Assembly (NCBI GenBank): GCA_963760735.1
Contig: CAVXEB010000004.1
Location: 806,001-870,000, forward strand
Direction: 5' to 3'
DNA: 64,000 nt
DNA from: CF-46 sp963760735
Lineage (GTDB): Bacteria > Chloroflexota > Limnocylindria > Limnocylindrales > CSP1-4
Under the pieces are notes generated by a model. It saw nothing but the letters and a program-made list of their open reading frames with translations. It searched no databases and was not told the DNA's origin. A program made the translations under genes and the position numbers. Below are positions 1 through 8,117 of the stretch, one piece after another. How positions within the stretch are numbered: position 1 is the stretch's first letter; each line of letters starts with the position of its first letter.

Positions 1-535
1 CCCAGGTGCTCGCGCCGTCGACACGGGCCGCTTCGGACACTTCGCCGGGCATGTTCACGAAGTGAGCTCGCATCCAGAAGACAGCGAACGGCATGAACAG
101 GCCGATGAGGGGCAGGACGATCGCCAGCCGTGTATTGAGGATGCCGATCTGCCGGGCGAGGAAGTACAGGGGAGTGATGATCCCTTCGAAGGGCAACGTC
201 AGGCCGAACACGAACAGCAGGAGGAGCAAGCGCCCCCCAGGGATCCGAAGGAGGCCGATCGCGAAGCCGGCCATCGTCGAGATCACGAGCGAGATGGGCA
301 CGACAGCGAGAACGATGAAGACGCTCGACCCAAGGAGCGCCCCCATGTTCGCGGCATTGAAGGCATCGACGAAGTTGCCCCATTGCGGGTCGGCCGGCCA
401 GGACAGCCCGACCGGGACGCTCCCGGACGGGTAGAGGGCCGTCGTGAAGATGCTCAAGAACGGCAGGATCGTGATCGTCACCAGCGCTGCCAGCAGCGCC
501 CGACCCGCGAAGAGCTCCCGACGAGCGACCCTCAT
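1..535 (-). CDS. Sugar ABC transporter permease, MalG type (partial, C-terminus outside window)
   Basis: Inner-membrane permease of a carbohydrate ABC importer. About 178 residues are visible: an N-terminal membrane segment (about residues 12-33), a periplasmic loop, further hydrophobic segments, and at the window edge the cytoplasmic EAA loop, seen as SEAARVDGAS, where the ATPase docks. The ATG (535-533) overlaps the TGA of the upstream permease as ATGA, so the two are translationally coupled. It is the last visible gene of the lacI-SBP-permease-permease operon. The family is usually 270-300 residues, so roughly 100 residues lie beyond base 1. The sugar cannot be told from sequence. Confidence 0.9.
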   Translation of the reverse strand, partial: MRVARRELFAGRALLAALVTITILPFLSIFTTALYPSGSVPVGLSWPADPQWGNFVDAFNAANMGALLGSSVFIVLAVVPISLVISTMAGFAIGLLRIPGGRLLLLLFVFGLTLPFEGIITPLYFLARQIGILNTRLAIVLPLIGLFMPFAVFWMRAHFVNMPGEVSEAARVDGASTW

Positions 536-1476
536 CGAGCGTCGTCCCGGCTCAACCGCTGGATCGGGAGGATGACGATCAGGACAAGGATCACGAGGAC
601 GACCGCGAGCGCCGAGGCGAGACCGACCTGACGCTCCAGGAACGCGATGATGTAGATCTGGATCCCAGGGACGGCAGTCGAGTTGCCCGGGCCGCCGCCG
701 GTCGTGACGTAGACGATGTCGAACGCAGCGAGCGCGGCGATGATCGTGACCGTGAGGCAGACGCCGATCTCGTAGCGGAGGCTCGGGACGGTGATCGACC
801 GGAACTCCCGGAACCAGCCCGCTCCGTCGATGCGGGCCAATTCGTAGAGCGCGGCGTCGATCTTCGCCATGCCGGTCAACAGGAGCACCGTGCAGAAGCC
901 GAGCAACACCCAGATCCCGATCAACCCGACGGCCGGCAGGGCCGTGTCGAAGTCGCCGAGCCACGCCCGGGCGAGGTCTCCCAGCCCGATCGCGGTCAGG
1001 CCCTGGTTGACGAGCCCCGACAGCGACAGCAGCCGGCCCCAGATGATCCCGGCCGCAACGAGCGGGATGACCTGTGGCAGGAATAGCACCGTCCTGGACA
1101 CGACCCCGAGCCGGCCCGTCGCGATCCGGTGGATGACGCTTGCCGTCACCAGGCCCAAGGCGACGGGCACGATGCTGAAGAAGACGACGAGCCGGAACGC
1201 GTTGAACAGCGTCTCGACGAGCTTCGGCTCCGTGAGCATCGCCGCGTAGTTGGACAGCCCGACCCACGTCGCGGGACCCACGCCGTCCCAGCGGTAGAAC
1301 GAGTATTGGACGGTCAAGGCCAACGGCTGGAGGACGAACAGCCCGTACATCACCAGAGCGGGCAGGACGAACAACCAGCCGACAAACGTCTGCCGGCGGA
1401 TCCCCTTGGCCCAGGGGATCCGCCGGCTCTGGCGCCGATCGGCCGCCGTCGTGCGAGCCTGGGGGATCACTCGCAC
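532..1476 (-). CDS. Sugar ABC transporter permease, MalF type
   Basis: 314-residue permease that pairs with the next gene to form the membrane channel of a sugar importer. A basic N-terminus is followed by a hydrophobic segment at about residues 33-55 and several more; the EAA loop reads ELARIDGAG near residue 212, followed by a typical GGGPGNST turn near residue 260. Length is normal for the MalF/UgpA class without the long MalF insertion. It starts at GTG 1476, 25 bases after the binding-protein gene ends, and overlaps the next permease by 4 bases (ATGA). No ATPase gene is in the visible part of the operon, so an MsmK-like ATPase encoded elsewhere may be used. Confidence 0.92.
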   Translation of the reverse strand: MRVIPQARTTAADRRQSRRIPWAKGIRRQTFVGWLFVLPALVMYGLFVLQPLALTVQYSFYRWDGVGPATWVGLSNYAAMLTEPKLVETLFNAFRLVVFFSIVPVALGLVTASVIHRIATGRLGVVSRTVLFLPQVIPLVAAGIIWGRLLSLSGLVNQGLTAIGLGDLARAWLGDFDTALPAVGLIGIWVLLGFCTVLLLTGMAKIDAALYELARIDGAGWFREFRSITVPSLRYEIGVCLTVTIIAALAAFDIVYVTTGGGPGNSTAVPGIQIYIIAFLERQVGLASALAVVLVILVLIVILPIQRLSRDDAR

Positions 1477-1501
1477 GAGTCGGCGTCACCGGCGGTGAAG
1501 G

Positions 1502-2935
1502 TCAACGGTTGAGCTCCTTCTGGTACTCGGCCTGGACGGCCTTCAGCAGACCCGCGGCGTCCTGCTTGCCACCGACCATCTTCTGAAGCTCGGGCGTCCA
1601 GCCCTGGGCGAAGATCGAGCCGGTGGCGTTGGCGATGAAGTCCATCGCCCCGTTGTCCTTGGCGACGCCGGACCCGGCGGCCAGCGTCTCGTTGGTCACC
1701 GAGCCCGATGCAGCCGGCGGGACCGGAAGGTCGGGCGGTCCGCCCGGGTTCGAGCCGCCGACGGCGACGTCGATCTGGCGGGCCTTGTCGTTGGTGGCGA
1801 CCCAGTTCAGGAAGGCCGCTGCGCAGTCCGCGTTCTTCGCCTTGGCCGCGATTCCGTAGGTCAACGGCGCCGACATCGCGGCCAGCGTGCCACCGCTCTG
1901 GCCGGGCGGGAAGACGAAGAAGCCGATATTGCCCGACATGTCCTTGTCATAGACGGCGTTCTGCCAGTCCCCGTTGAACATGAACACGCCCTCGCCCTTG
2001 CCGAAGCGGGAGTTGGCGTCGGTGTACTCGATGGCGTTCGCGTCCTTCGGGAAGTAGCCGGCCTTGACCCATTGCTCGAGATGCTGGGCCGCGGTCAGGT
2101 TCGACGGCGTGTCGATCGTCGCGCCGGCCTTCTGGAAGATCCAGTCGTTGATCGGCTGGGTCGGCCCGTATGCCGCCATCAGGTTCTGGAGAGGGAAGGC
2201 CAGGCCGCCGCCGCTTGCGGTGGCGTTCCAGGCCATGATCGGCAGGAGGTTGGCAGCCTTCGCCTTGGTCAGCAAGTCCTCGAACTCGGCCACCGTCGTT
2301 GGCGGCTGTGTCATGCCGATCTGCTGAGCGAGCTTCTTGTTGTAGAACACGCCAGTGAGGCTGTAGTTCAGCCCGCCTGCGTAGAGCGAACCGGAGCCTC
2401 GGGTCCCGTCGGTCTCGACCCGGTTCTGGGCGAGCTGGGCCGGCGGGAACTTGTCCCACCCGAACGCCGTGACGTACTCGTCGAGGTTCTTGAGGAGCCC
2501 GTCCTTGACGAGGGTCACCATCGACGGCAGGCGGATCAGGTCCGGCGGGTTGTCACCCGACAGCAGCCGGGGAGTCGATGCCATGAGGTTGGTGAACTGG
2601 TCCTGGCTGATCTTCCAGGTCACGTTCGGGAACTGCTTGGTGAACTCCTCGGACAGCTTGAAGGGCAGATCGAAGCCGGTCTCGAAGTAGGCGTTGAGCT
2701 CGACCGGGCCGGTCCCGCAGTCAGGACCGGCGGCAGTCGCACTCCCCGACGGTGCCGCACTTTCGCCCGGGCCCGCCGAGACGGCGGTGGACGGTGCGGC
2801 GTTCGCTGACGGGGACGGTGTCGATACCGCGCCCGGGGCGGCGCACGCAGCGACCAACAGGGTCGCGACGGTCAGTGCGGCCAGACGGGCCCGGCGGGCG
2901 ACCCGCCCGGCCTCCGGCGGTGTGAAAGTGACCAT
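1502..2935 (-). CDS. Sugar-binding lipoprotein of ABC importer
   Basis: 477-residue extracellular solute-binding protein, family 1. The N-terminus has Arg residues, a hydrophobic stretch and a lipobox LVAAC with the lipidated Cys at residue 31, followed by a Ser/Pro/Ala-rich linker to about residue 70 and then the binding domain. It would be anchored to the outer face of the membrane and deliver sugar to the two permeases downstream. The ATG at 2935 is preceded by a strong Shine-Dalgarno, GAGGAGGAG, about 7 bases upstream. It lies 51 bases downstream of the LacI-type repressor and is probably co-transcribed with it. Substrate unknown; oligosaccharide or monosaccharide both possible. Confidence 0.92.
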   Translation of the reverse strand: MVTFTPPEAGRVARRARLAALTVATLLVAACAAPGAVSTPSPSANAAPSTAVSAGPGESAAPSGSATAAGPDCGTGPVELNAYFETGFDLPFKLSEEFTKQFPNVTWKISQDQFTNLMASTPRLLSGDNPPDLIRLPSMVTLVKDGLLKNLDEYVTAFGWDKFPPAQLAQNRVETDGTRGSGSLYAGGLNYSLTGVFYNKKLAQQIGMTQPPTTVAEFEDLLTKAKAANLLPIMAWNATASGGGLAFPLQNLMAAYGPTQPINDWIFQKAGATIDTPSNLTAAQHLEQWVKAGYFPKDANAIEYTDANSRFGKGEGVFMFNGDWQNAVYDKDMSGNIGFFVFPPGQSGGTLAAMSAPLTYGIAAKAKNADCAAAFLNWVATNDKARQIDVAVGGSNPGGPPDLPVPPAASGSVTNETLAAGSGVAKDNGAMDFIANATGSIFAQGWTPELQKMVGGKQDAAGLLKAVQAEYQKELNR

Positions 2936-2986
2936 GAACGCTCCTCCTCGTTGCTTCCGATCGGGTTGCCACGCCGTCTACGGGCC

Positions 2987-4021
2987 TCATCCACGGCCCT
3001 CCTTCGGAGGCGCTGTGGTGACCCGAACCACGAGCTCAGGGACGAGATGGACGACAGGTGCCTCGTCAGAGCGGGAGCCGATCTCGGCCAGCAGGATCTC
3101 GGCGCCTCGTCGACCGGATTCGAACAGCTGCTGGCGGATCGTCGTCAGTCCGACATAGTCCGCGGCCTCGATGTCGTCGTAGCCAACGACGGACAGGTCG
3201 TCCGGTACGTGGAGGCCGAGCTCTCGCGCGGCGGCGATGACGCCAAGTGCCTGCGTGTCGCTTGCGGTGAAGATCGCCGTCGGTCGCCGCTCACCGACCA
3301 GCATCCGCCGTGCGAGGTCGCGGGCCTCGTACCGGCCGTGGGCTCCGTGCCCGGCCCACTCTTGGGGGATGGTGATGCCGGCAGCCGCAAGCTCTCGACG
3401 GAGGCCGTGTTCGCGATCGCGGCTGGACGTGAAGCCGAAGGGGTCCTCGACGGCGTCGCCGACGAACCCGATTGACCTGTGGCCCAGATCCAGGAGATGA
3501 CGAGCCGCCAGGGCGCCGCCAGCCACGTCGTCGCCGGTCACGCGCGGCGTGGACGCCACCGACGGGGTATGGACGTCGATGAAGACGACTGGGATCGCCG
3601 ATCGTCCGACGACCGGGACCGCAGTCGCGGGCGGCGGAAGCGACATCACAAGGAGCCCGTCAGCTCGCTGCGACTGGGCGAGCGTGGTCAGGTAGTGATC
3701 GCGCTTCTGGACGGACTCGACGTTGTAGATGACCAGGTCGAACTCGCTGTCGGCGAGGACGGCATCGACGCCGCGGAGCCGCTCGGCCGCCTGAGGTCGC
3801 GTCAGGAAGGAAACGACCACGCCGACGGTCAGGGTCCGACCAAGGCTCAGGCGACGGGCCGATGCGCTCGGGGTGAACCCGAGCTCCTCCATCACGAGGA
3901 GGATCCGGTCGCGGGTCTGCGCGTTGACGATGTCCTTGCCGTTCAACGCCCGCGAGGCCGTCGCGACACTGACCCCGGCTTCCCGGGCAACGTCGCGGAT
4001 CGTGACGGCCTTTCTGCCCAC
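2987..4021 (-). CDS. LacI-family transcriptional repressor
   Basis: 344-residue regulator with an N-terminal helix-turn-helix (DVAREAGVSVATASRALN, about residues 9-26), a hinge helix region (SASARRLSLGR) and a C-terminal sugar-binding domain of the periplasmic-binding type (from about residue 62). It starts at GTG 4021, with GAGG about 7 bases upstream. It probably represses its own operon, which continues into the binding protein and permeases, because two operator-like dyads lie 16-43 bases upstream of the start (4037-4064). A sugar derived from the transported substrate is the likely inducer. Function is clear from the family; the ligand is not. Confidence 0.93.
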   Translation of the reverse strand: MGRKAVTIRDVAREAGVSVATASRALNGKDIVNAQTRDRILLVMEELGFTPSASARRLSLGRTLTVGVVVSFLTRPQAAERLRGVDAVLADSEFDLVIYNVESVQKRDHYLTTLAQSQRADGLLVMSLPPPATAVPVVGRSAIPVVFIDVHTPSVASTPRVTGDDVAGGALAARHLLDLGHRSIGFVGDAVEDPFGFTSSRDREHGLRRELAAAGITIPQEWAGHGAHGRYEARDLARRMLVGERRPTAIFTASDTQALGVIAAARELGLHVPDDLSVVGYDDIEAADYVGLTTIRQQLFESGRRGAEILLAEIGSRSDEAPVVHLVPELVVRVTTAPPKEGRG

Positions 4022-4036
4022 GTCTGCCTCACAAGT

Positions 4037-4064
4037 TGAAACCGGTTACATGAGACCGGTCACA
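4037..4064. promoter_or_regulatory. Twin LacI-type operators
   Basis: Two adjacent 14-bp copies with the form TGA(A/G)ACCGGT(T/C)ACA lie at 4037-4050 and 4051-4064. Each is centred on a CCGG palindrome (AACCGGTT and GACCGGTC), the central CpG being typical of LacI-family operators, and they are in direct tandem 14 bp apart. They sit just upstream of the repressor start, so autoregulation of the sugar operon is the simplest reading. Confidence 0.7.
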
Positions 4065-4117
4065 AGACCGTAGCAGGGCCGTCAATACTGGCGCGACACC
4101 CTCCGGCAAATGCGAAG

Positions 4118-4141
4118 AGCCCCGGCCGTCCGGCCGGGGCT
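4118..4141 (-). terminator. GC-rich hairpin downstream of glutamate dehydrogenase
   Basis: A perfect inverted repeat, AGCCCCGGCC then GTCC then GGCCGGGGCT, lies 25 bases after the gdhA stop codon. It has no clear T-run on the minus strand, but its place between two same-strand transcription units fits a terminator of gdhA. Confidence 0.65.
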
Positions 4142-4166
4142 CGCCTCGCGCTGGTTGGGTCACGAT

Positions 4167-5432
4167 CTACGGGTACAGGCCGCGCATCGCCGTGGCGTCG
4201 GCAACCCGCTGGACCGCCAGGAGGTAGGCCGCGGTGCGCATGTCGCACTGCTCGCGGCGGGCGATCGCGAGCGTCTCCTGGAACGCCTTGACCATGATCT
4301 CGCGGAGCTTGTCGTTGACGACGCGCTCGCTCCAGTGGTCGCGGTTCAGGTCCTGGACCCACTCGAAGTAGCTGACGGTCACGCCGCCGGCGTTGCAGAG
4401 GATGTCCGGGATCATGAACTTGCTGTTCGCGAAGAGGATCCGGTCGGCGTCGGGGGTCGTCGGGCCGTTGGCGGCCTCGGCGATGAGCCGCGCCTTGATG
4501 TTCGCGGCGTTGCGGTTCGTGATCTGGTTCTCCAGGGCGGCCGGGATCAGGATGTCGCAGTCGACCTCGAGGAGCTCGTGGTTGGTGATGTCGGTCGTGC
4601 CCGGGAAGCCCTGGACGGTGCCGTGCTCCTTCTTCCAGGCGATCACCCGCTTGATGTCGAGGCCGTCCGGCTTGTGGATGCCGCCTGTCGAGTCGGAGAC
4701 CGCGACGACCGTCGCTCCCTCCTCGCCGATCAGCGTCGCGGCGATCGACCCGGCGTTGCCGAAGCCCTCGATGGCGACCCGCGCCTTCGGCAGCTCGATC
4801 CCGAGGTGTCGCGCCGCCTCGATGATGCAGAACACGGTCCCGCGGGCGGTCGCCTCGGTGCGGCCCTCCGACCCGCCGAGGCTGATCGGCTTGCCGGTGA
4901 CGACGCCCGGGACGGTGTGCCCGGCGTGCATCGAGTAGGTGTCCATGAACCAGGCCATGACCTGGGCGTTCGTGTTCACGTCCGGGGCCGGAATGTCCCG
5001 CTCCGGGCCGACGAGGACCTCGATCTCGGTGAAGAAGCGGCGGCTGAGCGCCTCGAGCTCCTTCTGGCTGAGCTTCTTCGGGTCGACGATCACGCCGCCC
5101 TTGCCACCGCCGTACGGGATGCCGACGACCGCGCACTTCCAGGTCATCCACATCGCGAGGGCCTTGACCTCGTCGAGGCTGACGTCCTGGTGGTAGCGGA
5201 TGCCGCCCTTCGCGGGACCGCGGCCCAGGTTGTGCTGGACGCGATAGCCGGTGAAGACCTGGACCGAGCCGTCGTCCATCTTCACGGGGAAGTGGACGGT
5301 CAGCTCGCGGCGTGGCTCGCGCAACACGCGGCGCAGACCGGGGTCGAGATTGAGGCGCTCCGCGGCCAGATCGAACTGCTGCTGGGCGACCTGCCACGGA
5401 TTGATCGACGCGGCGACTTGCTCGGTCGTCAT
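4167..5432 (-). CDS. gdhA: Glutamate dehydrogenase (Glu/Leu/Phe/Val dehydrogenase family)
   Basis: 421-residue enzyme interconverting 2-oxoglutarate plus ammonium and glutamate with a nicotinamide cofactor. Seen: the substrate domain with GRGPAKGGIR, the MTWKCAVVGIPYGGGKGG block carrying the substrate and catalytic lysines, PAPDVNTNA, and a Rossmann domain with GFGNAGS and an acidic residue at the end of the second strand (VAVSDSTGG), which suggests NAD preference. I chose ATG 5432 because translation upstream of it (27 residues, Arg-rich) does not look like the family, and 421 residues is normal. It has a long 451-base upstream region and a hairpin downstream. Confidence 0.93.
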   Translation of the reverse strand: MTTEQVAASINPWQVAQQQFDLAAERLNLDPGLRRVLREPRRELTVHFPVKMDDGSVQVFTGYRVQHNLGRGPAKGGIRYHQDVSLDEVKALAMWMTWKCAVVGIPYGGGKGGVIVDPKKLSQKELEALSRRFFTEIEVLVGPERDIPAPDVNTNAQVMAWFMDTYSMHAGHTVPGVVTGKPISLGGSEGRTEATARGTVFCIIEAARHLGIELPKARVAIEGFGNAGSIAATLIGEEGATVVAVSDSTGGIHKPDGLDIKRVIAWKKEHGTVQGFPGTTDITNHELLEVDCDILIPAALENQITNRNAANIKARLIAEAANGPTTPDADRILFANSKFMIPDILCNAGGVTVSYFEWVQDLNRDHWSERVVNDKLREIMVKAFQETLAIARREQCDMRTAAYLLAVQRVADATAMRGLYP

Positions 5433-5883
5433 GTCAGAGGTGAACCTCGGTGGCCGCCGGAGCACGCTGGCCGGCCGACGGCGATGGTTGGGTCGTCTCC
5501 CGGACGACCCCACGGGGCGCCGTTCGCGACGAGAGCGATCGGTGCGTCATCAGTGCGTGATGGAGTATACCGACGGGCGGCGTCGCGGGTCGTTGGTGTC
5601 CACCGTGGCGCAACGTTAGGGCAACCGGCTCGCAACCTTCGCTGGTACGAGAGTCCCGGTCGTCACAACGGGATGACGAACCGCTCGGCGACGGACCCGC
5701 CCGAATGTTCCGAAGCGCAACCGAGGCTCTCATTGCGCACCCGGAGAGCCGTTCGAGCCGCGGAATCGCATCCTATCCGCAACGGTGGGTTGCGTTCCGG
5801 TCGGAATCGGCCGCCTCGCGCACGGTACGCGACCGCGAGTAGCGTACCGGCGGATGCCGGGCGATCGCGGTCCGTGACCGGCG
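5433..5883. other. Intergenic region upstream of gdhA with repeated CGCAAC motif
   Basis: No convincing gene. The hexamer CGCAAC occurs at 5609-5614, 5631-5636, 5716-5721 and 5778-5783, and as its complement GTTGCG at 5789-5794; the last two form an inverted repeat with a 5-base spacer. A possible minus-strand -10 box, TATACT (5569-5564), lies about 130 bases before the gdhA start. I see no recognisable riboswitch. Confidence 0.4.
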
Positions 5884-6729
5884 TCAACGCTGGTAGAGCA
5901 CCGCCGCGCCGACGCAGCCGGGACCGAGATGCGGGCCGACCGATGCGCCGACGATCGACACCAGGACGTCGTCCGGGTCGAGGTTGCCGCGGCGGGCGAC
6001 CTCCGCCTTGAACTCGTCCACGTCAGGGGCCAGGGTATGGAGGATGACGACCCGCTCGATCGGTCGGGCGCAGATCATCTCGATGCACCGCTCGCGCGAC
6101 TTCGATCGCGTCCGTGGCTTGTCGGCCGTTTCGACCGTGCCGTGCTCGACGGCGATGATCGGCTTGACCGACAGCAGGGTCCCGATCGCCGCCTGGGCGC
6201 CGCTGATCCGGCCGCCCTTCTTCAGGTACTCGAGGGTCTCGAGCGAGACGTACATCCGGAGGTCGTCGGCCCGGTCCCGGAGGACGTCGGCGATCTCCGT
6301 CGCCGGCATCCCGCCCGCCGCGAGGTCCTGGCCCATGAAGCACAGGATGCCCTCGGCCATCGAGGCGCCCTGGCTGTCGACGACGTGGATCTCGCGGTCC
6401 GGAAGCATCGATCGCGCGATCTCGGCGCTCTTGATCGCGCCCGACAGGCTGCCCGCGACGTGGACCGAGATGATCGCGTCCGCGCCCTCGGCGAACGCGC
6501 CGTCGTAGATCGCCTTCACGTCGCCCGGGCTCGCGGCCGCGGTCTTCGGGAACGGGGCGTCGGCCGCCGTCATCCGCTCCCAGAACTCGGCCGTCGAGAG
6601 GTCGACACCTGCCCGATAGGTGTCCGATCCGAACGTCACGACGAGTGGGACCACCCGGATCCCGGAGGTCTGCGCGACCGTCGGGTCGAGGTCCGACGCG
6701 GAGTCGGTGACGAAGGCGATCCGTTGCAC
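5884..6729 (-). CDS. DegV family protein (FakB-like fatty-acid-binding)
   Basis: 281-residue DegV/EDD-fold protein. Family members bind a fatty acid and, with the kinase FakA, present its carboxylate for phosphorylation. Seen: the N-terminal signature TDSASDL, the carboxylate-contacting GSLSGA motif (about residues 93-98), KKGGRIS in the second domain and a C-terminal glycine-rich HLGPG. It starts at GTG 6729 with GGAGGGAG just upstream; a -10-like TATCAT lies at 6767-6762, giving a leader of about 25-30 bases. No FakA gene is in the window, so the kinase partner would be elsewhere. The end of the MFS gene is 45 bases upstream on the same strand. Confidence 0.88.
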   Translation of the reverse strand: MQRIAFVTDSASDLDPTVAQTSGIRVVPLVVTFGSDTYRAGVDLSTAEFWERMTAADAPFPKTAAASPGDVKAIYDGAFAEGADAIISVHVAGSLSGAIKSAEIARSMLPDREIHVVDSQGASMAEGILCFMGQDLAAGGMPATEIADVLRDRADDLRMYVSLETLEYLKKGGRISGAQAAIGTLLSVKPIIAVEHGTVETADKPRTRSKSRERCIEMICARPIERVVILHTLAPDVDEFKAEVARRGNLDPDDVLVSIVGASVGPHLGPGCVGAAVLYQR

Positions 6730-6774
6730 GGCTCCCTCCAGAGCGGCTCTCCCCGCCTTCGATGATACGGGAGG

Positions 6775-8079
6775 TCAGGCCGCCGATTTCCCCTTGAGGG
6801 GCGCCGCAGCCGTCCCGACGACGTGCTCGTAGGGCCGGAGCCGGCCGATCGGGACCAACGCGATCCCGAGGAGGAGCAGGGTCGCGACGAGGATCCCGTC
6901 GATGCCCGCGCGCTGGGCGGCCTGGGCCCCGACGAAGCTGCCGACGATCTGGCCGATCGCGAGGAAGACGGAGTAGAGGCCCATGATCGCGCCGCGGTCG
7001 GACGGGTAGGCCTCGCTCATGTCGGCGAGGAGACCGAGCGCCGCCGGGGTCGCGCCGGCGAGGACGAACAGGCCGAACATCGCGAGCAATCCGCCCGCCA
7101 GGACCACGAGCGGGACCGACGCCGCGTGGTTGACGATCGCGGCCCCGACGACGGCGATCGCCCCGCCGCCGATCCCGTACGTGATGATCGTCGTCCGTCG
7201 ATATCGCTTGAACCGGTCGCCCCAGAAGACGAGTCCGGCGAAGAACACGATGAGCCCGACGCCGAGGCCGAGCGCCACCTGGGCGCCGACGAAGCCCCCC
7301 ATCAGCGCCTGGTCCGCGAAGCGGGGATCGGGCTCGCGGATCAGCTGGAACAGCGACTGGGACGCCCACAGGCCGAGGGCGGCATTGATCGCGATCCACG
7401 TCGGGGCGAGGAGCCAGACGTGCGAGCTCATCAGGACCGCGCCGTATCTCCGCCAGCCCGTGTGCTCGCCGGCGACGGCCTCGCGCTCGCCCGGTGGCTC
7501 GCCGACGCCATAGCGATAGATCAGGAGCGACACGACGTACATCCCGGCGTTGACGAGGAAGGCGTCCCGGCCGAGGCCCTCCCAGACGCCCGGAATCCCG
7601 TCGTACAGGATCCCGGCCGCCACGGCGCCCGCCCCGATGCCGGCGAGGGTGGCGCCCTCGAACCGCGCCGAGGCGCGGCCCCGCAGCAGCTCGTCGCCGG
7701 CCGTGGCCATCGCGATGAAGCCGAGGATCGACGGGACCGAGGCCGCGGTCGACGCGCCCTCCAGGAGTCGGGTCGCGCCGATGACGACGAGGTTCGTCGA
7801 GGCCCAGGTCAGGACCGCCGCGACGATCCCGAACAGCGGCCCGATCTGCATCACCCGGTGATGCCCGATCCGGTCGGACAGGAGCCCGAACGGGGTGGCA
7901 AGGACGAGCTCCGCCGCGTAGAAGCTCGCGGTCATGATCGCCAGCGTCGTCTCGTCGACGCGCGGTCCGCCGAAGTCCGTGTGGAGGTGCGCGAGGTAGA
8001 AGAGCAGCAGCCCGCCGGTCAGGCCGGTGCTGAAGCGCAGCGTGAACGTTCCGACGTAGACGGCCGTGAGCGATCGCAC
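6775..8079 (-). CDS. MFS transporter
   Basis: 434-residue major facilitator with about 12 hydrophobic segments and a motif-A-like loop (LLSDRIGHHR, near residue 72). Substrate unknown. The open frame extends to a TTG at 8109, but I chose GTG 8079 because TACCCT ends exactly 6 bases before it, matching the leaderless promoter pattern of this window. It is divergent from the gamma-glutamyltransferase gene, with only 38 bases between start codons, so the two promoters are packed together. Export of a small molecule is the usual role of such proteins, but nothing specific is visible. Confidence 0.85.
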   Translation of the reverse strand: MRSLTAVYVGTFTLRFSTGLTGGLLLFYLAHLHTDFGGPRVDETTLAIMTASFYAAELVLATPFGLLSDRIGHHRVMQIGPLFGIVAAVLTWASTNLVVIGATRLLEGASTAASVPSILGFIAMATAGDELLRGRASARFEGATLAGIGAGAVAAGILYDGIPGVWEGLGRDAFLVNAGMYVVSLLIYRYGVGEPPGEREAVAGEHTGWRRYGAVLMSSHVWLLAPTWIAINAALGLWASQSLFQLIREPDPRFADQALMGGFVGAQVALGLGVGLIVFFAGLVFWGDRFKRYRRTTIITYGIGGGAIAVVGAAIVNHAASVPLVVLAGGLLAMFGLFVLAGATPAALGLLADMSEAYPSDRGAIMGLYSVFLAIGQIVGSFVGAQAAQRAGIDGILVATLLLLGIALVPIGRLRPYEHVVGTAAAPLKGKSAA

Positions 8080-8085
8080 GCGGGA

Positions 8086-8091
8086 AGGGTA
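8086..8091 (-). promoter_or_regulatory. Leaderless -10 box TACCCT for MFS gene
   Basis: TACCCT on the minus strand is followed by 6 bases and then GTG 8079. No Shine-Dalgarno is present. It decides the start over the upstream TTG at 8109. Confidence 0.6.
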
Positions 8092-8104
8092 CCGGGCCGG
8101 CCCG

Positions 8105-8110
8105 TACAAT
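8105..8110 (+). promoter_or_regulatory. Leaderless -10 box TACAAT for gamma-glutamyltransferase gene
   Basis: TACAAT is followed by 7 bases and ATG 8118, with no Shine-Dalgarno, so transcription should start at or near the A of the start codon. Confidence 0.65.
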
Positions 8111-8117
8111 CGCCCGG

